This document shows positions 34,846-44,019 of a stretch of 64,000 nucleotides of DNA, piece by piece; position 1 is the first letter of the stretch, and every line of letters begins with the position of its first letter. A model generated the notes under the pieces. It saw only the letters and a program-made list of their open reading frames with translations, was not told where the DNA came from and searched no databases. Source of the stretch: Clarireedia homoeocarpa. Lineage: Eukaryota; Ascomycota; Leotiomycetes; Helotiales; Rutstroemiaceae. The translations under genes and the position numbers were made by a program. The DNA lies in contig LNKV01000018.1 in NCBI GenBank assembly GCA_001465935.1, positions 22,542-86,541 on the forward strand. Reading direction: 5' to 3'.

Positions 34846-35420
34846 TTTTTAACCATATGGTCAATTACATTCAACGCGCATCTCTTTATATTTCTTTTTA
34901 GATGGGTACCTATCAACATCAGTTTTCAAACTTTCGTGCTTCATAGTCAATGATGAGGCCAAAATCTTCCAAATTGACTCGAACAAACGAATTTCAAAAT
35001 TTGATATACGCAATCATTGGATTTCAGTAACCATCCTACGACAAGCAAATCCGGCCGCCTGCGGTAGCACGTGAATGTTGCGCCACTAAAGGATCTCATA
35101 TGCCAAGTCTGCGGGGCGCCGACGATCAGCGTAAGATGGGCTACTGGGCTACGTCAGTTTTACCCCACTCATCCGTATATCCAACAAGTTCTTATCACAT
35201 CTCGAAGAACATTTAGGTCATAGTTTATATCGATGCCAGCAGATTAACTATAAAAGACGTTAAAGACAACACGGTTGTTGATAGAGATGGATGTAATAGA
35301 AGTCATCTACGCCAGGCCTCGGTGCTGCAAAAATTGTAATTTTTTACTTTCACGCTCAATTGACTCAATGAGATCGTTGCCGCCACATCCAAGTTCAAGC
35401 CTGGGTACATAACTAAACAC
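34846..35420. other. Intergenic upstream of the vanillyl-alcohol oxidase gene
   Basis: Holds the 3' end of the hydrolase relic and the promoter of the next gene. No site is claimed. Confidence 0.4.
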
Positions 35421-37456
35421 ATGATGACTGCAGAACAACATCCTCCCCAGGATGGGAATGAAAAAGGTGAAGTCAATGCTAGCCTTTATCCGCCATCGGC
35501 CGCCATCAAAGTCCCTAATCGCTCTAAGTCCGATTCGCAAGCTACGTTCCTCGGCGACCCTATGATACTACCTCCAGAAATCTCTTCTTCAGATTTCAAT
35601 GTTTTTATCTCGCGCTGTATAGAGGCTCTGGGCAATGAAAACGTCCAGGTCATTGAAGCCAACGATGAGTTGATTGATGGCACGTATCAAGAACCGTGTC
35701 ATGGACATGATATGCATGCAGTCTTAGAAAAGGACTATTTCGTCTGCAGTGCAGTTGTGTGTCCGAGGGGAGCGGGTGAGGTGCAAGAGGTTATGAAGCT
35801 TGCGAATGATACGGGGGTGCCTGTTTGGCCTTATAGCATTGGGAGGAATACTGGTTATGGAGTAAGTATCCCAAAGATTAAGCGAGGCGATACTATTAGA
35901 CGGGGGCTGACTGGGTGAAGGGAGCTGCACCACGTGTTCCCGGTAGTGTGGGTATTAATCTGGGGAAGCATATGAATAAGATCTTGGAGGTAAATACAGA
36001 AGATGCATATGCGTTGGTTGAGCCAGGTGTGACTTTTATGGACTTACATGCGTATTTGGAGGAGAGTAATTTGCGGGAAAAAGTCTGGTTGGATGTGAGA
36101 CAACTAGTTATCCCATCCAGTATCATACTAACTTGATCTAGGTACCGGATGTGGGAGGAGGTTCGATTATTGGGAATGCGGCCGAAAGAGGAGTCGGATA
36201 CACTCCCTACGGCGATCACTGGATGATGCACTGCGGCCTCGAAGTAGTCCTACCCAACGGCGACCTAATCCGTACCGGTATGGGTGCGCTACCTGATCCG
36301 TCCATCTCCAAAGACAGCACTACCCCGCCTCACGAACAACCAGGTAATCGCGCATGGCCACTCTTCAACTACGGATTCGGACCCTACAATGACGGAATTT
36401 TCACCCAAAGCAATCTCGGCATCATTGTCAAGATGGGCATCTGGCTCATGCCCAACCCCGGCGGCTACCAAGCCTACATGATCACTCTCCCCCGCGATGA
36501 AGATCTCCCCGCCGCAATTGACATCATCCGACCGCTCCGCAACCAGATGGTTCTCCAGAACACCCCTACACTCCGCCACATCCTACTAGACGCCGCTGTC
36601 CACGGGCCAAAATCCTCATATAGTGATTCCACCGAGCCGCTTACGTCCGAAGACCTCGATCGCATAGCAAAGAAGCTCGATCTTGGTCGTTGGAATTTCT
36701 ATGGTGCTTTGTATGGTCCAGAACCTATCCGCAATGTAATGTGGTCAGTGATAAAAGAATCCTTCTCCACTATCCCGGGTGCGAAATTCTATTTCCCCGA
36801 GGATCGCAATGAGCCCAATAGCGTACTCCACACGCGTGCGAAAACACTCCAGGGTATTCCCACGCTAGATGAGCTTAAATGGGTGGATTTTCTACCCAAT
36901 GGTGCACATCTCTTCTTCTCACCAATTTCTAAAATCTCGGGCAAAGATGCAATGGCGCAATATGAGTTAACGAAATCAAAATGTATGGAGGCGGGGTTGG
37001 ACTTTTTGGGCACGTTCGTAGTGGGTATAAGGGAGATGCATCACATTGTTTGTATAGTGTTTGATAAGAAGAGTGAGGAGAGTAGGAAGAAGGCGTTGTG
37101 GTTGATTAGGACGTTGATTAGGGAGTTTAGAGAGAGGGGGTGCGGGGAGTATAGAACGCATTTAGCTTGTATGGATCAGGTGGCTGAGACGTATGATTGG
37201 GATGATGGGGCGCTGATGGTGAGATTTCTTTTTTTCCTCCCTTTGCTCTAGAATATGCTATGTATTTGTGCACAGTGAGGAGATGGGCGAGAAGGCACTT
37301 CTGCTGACTTTCGTTTCGCAGAAATTCAACGAGCAGATGAAGAATGGTCTTGACCCAAATGGGGTTCTTGCACCGGGTAAAAATGGTATATGGCCACAAA
37401 ACTACGATCGCGAGAAGTGGAGGATAGGGGCAGAGAAACCGGCGGAAGATGATTAA
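35421..37456 (+). CDS. vaoA: Vanillyl-alcohol oxidase (FAD-linked, VAO family)
   Basis: Four exons, all phase 0: 35421-35861, 35921-36094, 36142-37218 and 37322-37456, 608 aa. The N-terminal FAD-binding PP-loop is split by intron 1 (WPYSIGRNTGYG|GAAPRVPGS). Close matches to Penicillium vanillyl-alcohol oxidase include WLDVPDVGGGSIIGNAAERG, GYTPYGDHWMMHCGLEVVLPNG and LPNGAHLFFSP with the flavin-linking His. The catalytic Tyr-Arg pair is in GEYRTHL and the C-terminal DPNGVLAPGKNGIWP is conserved. The enzyme oxidises 4-hydroxybenzylic alcohols, phenol ethers and amines with O2, releasing H2O2. The N-terminus is longer than the Penicillium enzyme by a few dozen residues, and the C-terminal AEDD is not a peroxisomal signal. 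The frame is intact; a MITE lies 96 bp after the stop. Confidence 0.92.
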
Positions 37457-37551
37457 ATTAATTTGAATGTAGCCATTAGAACCGAGGCCCATTTAAGAGG
37501 CCCATCGACCCATGCTGTCCGTTTTTTCTTTTTTTCAGTGAATCACAGACA

Positions 37552-37766
37552 CGCCAGTGGGTGTAATAAGTATCCGACCACCTTCGGATTTCTGATTGTT
37601 TAAGTGCATCCTAGACATTGAAAACTTATATATCTAATTGTTCCAATGCAATTCACTCATTAGGAACTCGTATATATACTTGCCAAAGTAGAGATCTCAA
37701 AAGTATATATTTTAGTCGAATATTGAAGTTTTAGAGTTAGTCAGATAATTAGTATGCCCACTGGTG
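37552..37766 (+). mobile_element. 215-bp MITE, copy 3
   Basis: Starts CGCCAGTGGGTGTAATAAGT and ends AGTATGCCCACTGGTG. The interior GACATTGAAAACTTATATAT and AGAGATCTCAAAAGTATATA match copy 4 and, inverted, copy 1. Same length as copy 1. Confidence 0.92.
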
Positions 37767-37984
37767 ATTACAATTTCTTGGTCATTCTTACCTTTGACAG
37801 ATACCATTTCCAGCGCCTAACACCTAAGAGGAATCTGAAAAGTAATTCTATTGTTTCTACCAAGGAGATTCAAACGTAAGATATCATAAAAATTTAGAGA
37901 ATGGTGACTTATTTTACAGCTTCAGTTAAAAAGGAATTTCCTACGATTGCTTAGAGTTTAGCAATCCTCCGCTGTCATCAATGA

Positions 37985-38323
37985 ACTCCAGCACCAACCC
38001 CTCGCTTGTCCTCGCTTCAATTCCCATCACCGCCAGGAAACCCAATACATTGGATCGAAACGAACTTTCTCTTCGTCTTGCCTTATCGCCTCTTCTACAG
38101 TACCGCGACACCCCGGGGTCAGACATTTCCGTTCCGTAAGCGGATATTTCTTGGAACAGAATGGGCAGTACCATGATCCTTTTCTGGCAGCAAAAGAATC
38201 GCGTGATGAGCCGCACTCTGTGCACTTCTTGTTGCCTAGCCCGTTGTAAGTTTCGCAACTGCCCCCCATATCGGTTGAGGATTGGCAAATCCAGGAGCTC
38301 CATTTTTCTTCGATAGGTGGCAT
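37985..38323 (-). CDS. Small cysteine-rich zinc-ribbon protein A (RanBP2-like)
   Basis: The 98-aa frame 38323-38027 starts MPPIEEKWSSWICQ and carries paired-cysteine modules. First, WICQ...CETYNGLGNKKCTECG. Then GSWYCPFCSKKYPLTERKCLTPGC, which follows the W-x-C-x2-C...C-x3/4-C layout of RanBP2-type zinc ribbons. It ends DPMYWVSWR. Such ribbons bind ubiquitin, Ran or single-stranded RNA in characterised proteins; the function here is unknown. It is first of three same-strand paralogues (next at 38792 and 40433) that share the order W-C ribbon, GTRE/SSRD/EEPRD turn, G-x-W-x-C second ribbon. No intron is needed. The entry's lower limit extends a little past the stop at 38027. Confidence 0.7.
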
Positions 38324-38764
38324 TTTTATAATTGGTGGTTGGATGGTGCGGTGCGGTGTTGGTGGAATCGAGAGTTTGGTATGACTTTTGAAAATGATGT
38401 TGGATGTTTTCCCGAAAAAGATAGGAGGTAAGAATGACTCGGTAGTTTCTTGCTACATTCTCACTGTAATATTACAGTATGAAAAGTGTTTATTGTGGGA
38501 TTTGGAATTAAGTTTCATGTAGAAGTGAGAAATAAGTAGGTAGGGGACATATTTATATCATTTTTCAATGGTTTAGAGTCACTTATGAATGTTGCATGAG
38601 CCTTGGAATACGAGGATTGTGTTGAATGAATGTGTCATTTTATTTTAAATCAGGCGAGAAAAGCGTGTGAATAACTTCCAAGACGAGCATTTACAGAATT
38701 TGACATCAGACAGCCATCCGGTGAGTAGACATGACTGTAGCTGTGATTTTTTCTTGGCACCTAT

Positions 38765-38824
38765 GTGAAAACTCCAAAAGTGACGCCACTTCTAGAGAAA
38801 TGACAATTTGGGCTTATATTTCAC
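38765..38824 (+). repeat. Small palindromic repeat, copy 2, overlapping a gene end
   Basis: GTGAAAACTCCAAAAGTGAC ... TTATATTTCAC with a self-complementary centre (GTGACGCCACTTCT / AGAGAAATGAC). It is near-identical, in opposite orientation, to 43294-43358. It covers the last codons and the stop of the gene at 38792-39082. Confidence 0.85.
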
Positions 38825-39082
38825 AATCCAAGTTGCTTTGATGTTCTTTTGTTTGGCCACAGCCATTTCCCTGGTCCCAGAGCACCCTTCCTTTGTGCAC
38901 ACTTGTGACTTGTGTATATTCTGTCCTTTACATACAGTGCAGAACCACTGCCCGGTTTTGTCACCCAATGGCTCGCGGGTTCCTCCACAGTAGCAAGTAT
39001 CTTCACCTAACCAGTTAGGGTCGTTACAATCAAACTTGTTACAGAACCACGTTCCCTGTCCGGTGGGGTGTTGAGAAGACAT
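38792..39082 (-). CDS. Small cysteine-rich zinc-ribbon protein B (RanBP2-like)
   Basis: Intact 96-aa frame. Two cysteine modules: TWFCNKFDCNDPNW...CYCGGTREPLGDKTG, then GQWFCTVCKGQNIHKSQVCT with KEGCSGTRE, the latter a good RanBP2-like W-x-C-x2-C-x3-N-x6-C-x4-C ribbon. The C-terminal residues IVKYKPKLSFL and the stop codon are encoded by the 60-bp palindromic repeat, so the present C-terminus was created by that insertion. Paralogous to the genes at 38027 and 40433, same strand, about 470 bp from the first. Function unknown. Confidence 0.75.
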   Translation of the reverse strand: MSSQHPTGQGTWFCNKFDCNDPNWLGEDTCYCGGTREPLGDKTGQWFCTVCKGQNIHKSQVCTKEGCSGTREMAVAKQKNIKATWIVKYKPKLSFL

Positions 39083-39827
39083 TCTGAGTATTGATTTATA
39101 GATAAACTAGGTGCTGGCAGAATATAGACTTTTGTGTTTTTGTGGTACTGGATAGATTTTGTTCCATGGTACTTTCTGGCTCCTTTTATGCTTCAGTATT
39201 AGGGATTGTTCAAAGATAAAAGGTATCTTATTCGCACACTTATCTGCTGTTACATGACTGTTCACTGTTGTTAAGGTGTATTTTCAATAGGAATTCATTG
39301 TTAGAAGAATCATACCACCAAAGTCTATACTATAGGTATAATATAGATAGTATCAACTGTTTGGATATTGACCCCCATTCATAAAAATGTATAGACATGT
39401 AAAGATAATAAGAAATTTCATTGGAAGAAAGATGTTTCAAGTATATTGTAGGGCTTGCTTCACCCTCCCTTTAGTCTAGCTTAGGTCACTAAGATATATT
39501 ACGTAGTATAAGGAACTGGTTCTCACTTAGATTTAGAAAAATCAGACTGATTTTCCCTCTCTTTGGAAATATATAGTGTAGTACAGAGTACTTATCCTTA
39601 AGATCTCCTTCTATATGTGCTACTAAGATGTATACACTCTCACTTCGACCTACCTTCAGTATATAATAGTGCACTGCGCTAGACACTCCTTGGCACGGTA
39701 AAAGTTAATATGATATCTTTATTTATAGAATTCTTCAATAAATATAAATGAAAACTCACAGTAGAGAATACATTCTTGCAGCGACACTAGCGGAGAAAGA
39801 GCATAGAGGCAAAACACGGAAGTAGCG
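39083..39827. other. Intergenic, AT-leaning
   Basis: No gene. It ends at the target duplication of the solo LTR. It presumably carries the promoter of zinc-ribbon gene B. Confidence 0.4.
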
Positions 39828-39832
39828 AAGAT

Positions 39833-40088
39833 TGTGACGATCCAGATATTATAAGCTCCCTGTATCAGTGATCCCCACACGTCACACTAACCTGGTCGCC
39901 TGATATTTCAGGATATCACCTCTAGTAGTGAGGCAGAGCTTGAGCATGCCTAGCGTGCATGTGTCTTAAGCACGTGACTCATGTGACCACTACGTGTATA
40001 TAAGCCCTTAAGGCCCTTCGACCCTTTTAGCTCTTTAGTTGTTGATTCTTTGAATGGTATGATCTTATTCTCACAGCGTATCGTCACA
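39833..40088 (+). mobile_element. Solo LTR (Gypsy) with perfect 5-bp duplication
   Basis: Starts TGTGACGATCCAG and ends GCGTATCGTCACA, with inverted ends TGTGACGA/TCGTCACA, 256 bp. It is directly flanked by AAGAT on both sides (39828-39832 and 40089-40093). Its 3' half (TATATAAGCCC...TTAGCTCTTTAGTTGTTGATTC) matches the minus strand of the LTRs of the element at 11122-17744, so it is an unmutated relative, in the opposite orientation. Confidence 0.92.
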
Positions 40089-40093
40089 AAGAT

Positions 40094-40309
40094 GGTAGGA
40101 AAAGGAGACAAGAAAAGAAGAAGTGATATCACAAAGGCAGTTATACAGATTAGAAAGGATGAAAAATTCATTCAATAATCACTTCTTTGTGCATGGAATT
40201 AAAAATAGCAGGGTAAAATCAGGCTTTTATTATAAAAATCTCGATGCCAAAAAGGTTATGAAAAGATAGGCAAGCACTTGCTGCGAAGAAGTCTTTCCTC
40301 CACTGCCTG
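40094..40309. other. Spacer between solo LTR and zinc-ribbon gene C tail
   Basis: No feature seen. Confidence 0.4.
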
Positions 40310-40525
40310 CTAGTACCCGTTAGCACCGTTAGTACTGTTCACGCCATTGGTACCGCTCACGCCATTGGTACCGTTCACGCCATTGGTACCGTTCACGCCA
40401 TTGGTGCCGTTCACGCCGTTGATACCGTTCACTCAGTTGGTGCCATTCACTCCGTTGGTGCCATTCACTCCGTTGATACCGTTCACTCCGTTGGTGCCAT
40501 TCACTCCGTTGGTGCCGTTGGCACC
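40310..40525 (-). repeat. 24-bp coding minisatellite (NG-T/I/V repeats)
   Basis: Tandem units of GTGAACGGYACCAAYGGCGT on the minus strand, inside and beyond the 3' end of zinc-ribbon gene C. Confidence 0.95.
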
Positions 40526-40921
40526 ACGGGCTCCGTAAGTTTGATAGAAACTGTCAAAACCATAGGGACTTCTGACACTTGCAGCTCCGCTGGCTCCACT
40601 GCCTGCATCCGTTTGCACGACCGGGGGACCACCTGGTCCATATATTCTTGTCTCCTCCCGTCGCAATGCCAAGCTCATCGGTCTTTCGCACCGACCGATT
40701 TCATGTTCGCGCGTCTCATCTGAATAGATAATCTTCTCGCAAATTGCTTGTGATGTCGAGTTATACTCCTCACAATCGCATTTCCATTCACCAATTTTTC
40801 CATTCAATGGGTCGCGCGGCTCTTCACAACCCTCGGCCTCACATTTTACTAATCCCAACCTATTTTCATGCCGGCAGAAGCACTTCCAATGGCTCCAGGG
40901 GTAATGCCCGTGGTCACTCAT
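40433..40921 (-). CDS. Zinc-ribbon protein C with truncated Asn-Gly collagen-like tail
   Basis: A 162-aa frame starting MSDHGHYPWSHWKCFC. Residues about 10-90 carry the cysteine modules (HWKCFCRHENRLGLVKC..C, GEWKCDCEEYNSTSQAIC) of the two neighbours, here in a C-x-C spacing. A Gly/Ala/Ser linker leads to a tail of NGTNGV/NGING repeats from a 24-bp DNA unit. The frame stops at TGA (40435-40433), but the same frame continues for 40 more repeat codons to TAG at 40312-40310. A single GGA-to-TGA change would explain the stop. It could be a real recent truncation or a sequencing error. Function unknown. Confidence 0.7.
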   Translation of the reverse strand: MSDHGHYPWSHWKCFCRHENRLGLVKCEAEGCEEPRDPLNGKIGEWKCDCEEYNSTSQAICEKIIYSDETREHEIGRCERPMSLALRREETRIYGPGGPPVVQTDAGSGASGAASVRSPYGFDSFYQTYGARGANGTNGVNGTNGVNGINGVNGTNGVNGTN

Positions 40922-41344
40922 TTTGAAGTTTGGCAGTCTGCTTCCAGGAAATTGGAAATGGAAAACGGGGATGAGTTGATGATGGATAGCGAAGAGGTCG
41001 CAACTGCTGAACCGTTGAATTAAGCTATTCTCGGATGTGAAGTGAATATGACTTGATGTTGAGAATATAGAAAGGCAAAATAAGGCAATTTAAAGACCTC
41101 AAAATGCACTGCTGAGGTGTAATTTGGTACTTATTCAAGAATTGATCACGAATAAGCTGTTGAGATATGTGTATTGTTCAACAGCAACTTTGAGCCACGT
41201 TATCTTTTTCTCTCCCTCTAGCTATCTGCTAGATCTGAAGGGTTTTCTGTAGCCGTCGTACTCTTCTACTGTTTTGATAGATCTGGAGATGTTTCAGCAG
41301 CTGATATGAAAGTATTGATATGTTGGAGTATACTTTTGCAAGCA
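40922..41344. other. Upstream spacer of zinc-ribbon gene C
   Basis: About 420 bp with no gene; presumptive promoter of gene C. Bounded by a MITE. Confidence 0.4.
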
Positions 41345-41541
41345 CACCGGTGGGTGTACTAAGTGTCCGACCAACTTCGGGTTTCTGATTGTTCAAGTGC
41401 AATCTGGACATTGAAAACTTACATATCTGATTATTCCAATACAATTTCATCATTAAACTAGAGTAGAGACCTCAAAAGTATATATTTTAGTCGAATATTG
41501 AACTTTTGGAGTTGGTCGGATAGTTAGTACATCCACTGGTG
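41345..41541 (+). mobile_element. 215-bp MITE family, copy 4 (197 bp)
   Basis: Starts CACCGGTGGGTGTACTAAGT and ends AGTACATCCACTGGTG. Same orientation as copy 3, with a short internal deletion near the middle. Confidence 0.92.
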
Positions 41542-41773
41542 AGTGAGCAGCTTAAAGATAGGCTGAGGTCCTTATAAAGACTTTGGGGAAAGCATCTATG
41601 AATATACTCGCATGCTATACTTGCTGAAGTTGGCTTCTGTATAGATAATGTGATGCTTGGATAGGTTAAAATGAGGAACAGAAGCTGTGGATAAGCTCGA
41701 AATGGATATGTGAATGAAATAAAAGTCTAAGTGTAGACGATTCACTGGAAAACTGTTGAGCTTTTAGGCTTAC

Positions 41774-42623
41774 ATATGTTCCGGTCCATACGTAAATTTG
41801 TTCATTCATGAATGGACTACGTCCATTAGCCAATAGACTAGATTTATGACTGGACTAGTCTATTAGCCAATAGACGTAGTCGACGTGTAAATAGGAGGCC
41901 ATTCATAAATAGACTACGTCTACATATAAACACTTTTAATTTGCATCTCAACTAGTCTATTTATGAATCAACGTAGTCCATATAAAAATACTATTTACCC
42001 TGCAACTGCCCTGCAGTACTAGCTTGCTGCCGTTTACTTTTCCTGCCACCTCACTATCGCTATTTTCCTTCGATACTAGTATTTTCTCAGTACGTAATAC
42101 CATACTAGCTAGCCATTCATAGGCATAATCCTTATCGGCATAACAATAAACTGAGCATTTACATTCGTCCTTCTAGCGGTTGCATCTCTTAGTAGCACAT
42201 AATCCCTTACATTTGCATGATATTACTACCCTTTCAGATATTAATATCTGCTTTGCAACTGTGCTTAAAGCACTTCTGTTCTAGGCCCCTGGATATTAGG
42301 GAAGTTATCGATAATCTAGGGTCAGGGGAGCGCCAGCGAGGTTATAATGATTATAATACTAGCCAATTAGTGTAGTATAGAAGGAAGAAGGATTATCAAC
42401 TCTTAGAACTATGTATTTGTGCGGTGGATACTACCCACTTTAGGGCATTAACGCATGAACTAAGTCCATTTATGAATAGCCTCAATTTGCACATCGACTA
42501 CGTCTATTAGTCAATAGACTAGTCCAGTTATAAATCCAGTCTATTGGCCAATGAACTAGTATATTGATGAATGAACTACGTCTATTCATCAATCAACAAA
42601 TTTACTTATGGACCGGAACATAT
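41774..42623. mobile_element. 850-bp DNA transposon with long terminal inverted repeats
   Basis: ATATGTTCCGGTCCATACGT at the left end is mirrored by TATGGACCGGAACATAT at the right. Complementarity continues, with mismatches, for roughly 160-170 bp. The arms contain repeated palindromic modules such as GTCTATTAGCCAATAGAC. The middle holds a cysteine-rich coding relic on the minus strand. It is an internally deleted derivative; the superfamily cannot be fixed and no target duplication is clear. Confidence 0.85.
42031..42270 (-). pseudogene. Cysteine-rich (CXC-like) transposase tail relic
   Basis: The minus strand reads STVAKQILISERVVISCKC, then KGLCATKRCNR, a TAG stop, and KDECKCSVYCYADKDY. 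The CxC...C...RCxxRK...CxC...C spacing is that of cysteine-rich tails on transposon-encoded proteins (CXC-like). It sits inside the 850-bp long-TIR element. Confidence 0.6.
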
Positions 42624-44019
42624 ATAAGAGTGATTGACATGCAAAGAGTCGCGCTGGGAATAAACCGGACATATCGTAGACCTCTAACACTTTATGAGAA
42701 TCTACTAGCTACAATGACGGTAACTTAAAAGCACAGAAGCTGTGATTGAAAGTAGAACAGATTGTGAATGAATTTTTGTGATATAATGATTCAGAAAGGG
42801 GTATGTGAAGAACACTTTGAATAAGTGAGGGGATTCCCAAATTGAGGAATGATCTCCGGTTGCCAGCTGTTCAGTTCCTTTCTATTTGTAAGCTACATAA
42901 TGTGCTAGAATCACTAATTTTGCCCCAGCTTGAGGATATAAACCTCCTTCAAGCAGCCATGTAGTTGATTCTTCAGATAGATAGATCAAATCAGTTCAGA
43001 TTCTGAGATTCAAATGCAATCACTTTTCCAAGAGCTCTAATCCTCACAGTCATGAGTCCCTGCTCGCGCGGATGGCGCAGTGGTAAAATCCCCCAGCTTC
43101 ATATCGAGCAACCAACGAAAAAACCACTAGGCGGTCTACCCAAGATGCACAAAACCGGCTTAGTTCACTTAGCCAGAAGTGGTTCAGTAAAGAGGCAGTT
43201 CAACTGCACAACAACAGTGCACAGAAAACCGGGAAATAGCCCTGGTCTACCCATTTAGACACACTTGCAGAGTTTACACTCTGAGGGGGGTATGTGAAAC
43301 CAAATATAAGCCCAAATTGTCACTTCTCTAGAAGTGGCGTCACTTTTGGAGTTTTCACCAATTACGACCAATCTTGAGCTTGCAGTTGCAAGCCGACCAG
43401 TTCAGAGAATTCGCACTCACAGCAACCGTAACATACCATAGGCTGCATTGTTGTTTGCCTAACGACCGATAATCAAGAATTAATAACGCTCAGTGTTAGA
43501 TATGTAGATATGTGAAGTAATCGGATGTAAAAAAAACAGGCAAAAATCGAAGAGGCAACTCTTACCGCTCAGTGGACAAAGGAAGTTCCCGCATTCCACA
43601 GCATATGGGTGCATACGGGCTACCACAAACAGCAAACGAACCGTCGTGTAACAAAGAAAGTCAAAAGCCGAAAGTGGTTCGATTGTCCATTGCATTAATT
43701 CGCTTGAGATGGATTATCGCCGTGGTCTTATACAACATTTAGTGAAGTTACAACACTTTTCCACCTCGTCACTCAGCCAGATTTGACTGCGAGATCTCTT
43801 CTCTTAGTTGTTTCCTGAAGGCCTCCTCTATCGGACGTTCGCACGTGGTAAAAACAACCGAGTTCTCCTTTGAACATATGTACCTACATCCTCATCCTAC
43901 TTTGCCAACGAAAATTCGATAGTCGATTTGTACGACGTGCAAATAGACTACTACCCGTCATATGAGGCACTTCACCCGCTCTATAGAAGTTTCCAACCAA
44001 AAATCCACCTTCAGCCGCC
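42624..44019. other. Intergenic with small palindromic repeat copy 3
   Basis: Contains a perfect tRNA-like A-box word (TGGCGCAGTGG, 43073-43083) in an otherwise non-tRNA context and the palindromic repeat at 43294-43358. No gene is supported. Confidence 0.4.
43294..43358 (-). repeat. Small palindromic repeat, copy 3
   Basis: GTGAAACCAAATATAAGCCC ... CACTTTTGGAGTTTTCAC, the reverse of copy 2 with one small insertion near its end. The ends GTGAAA/TTTTCAC are inverted. Confidence 0.85.

Noticed and set aside
43066..43190. tRNA or SINE, from a perfect A-box word TGGCGCAGTGG
   Set aside because: The only B-box-like word is about 100 bp away and poor, and no cloverleaf forms. Kept only as a remark.
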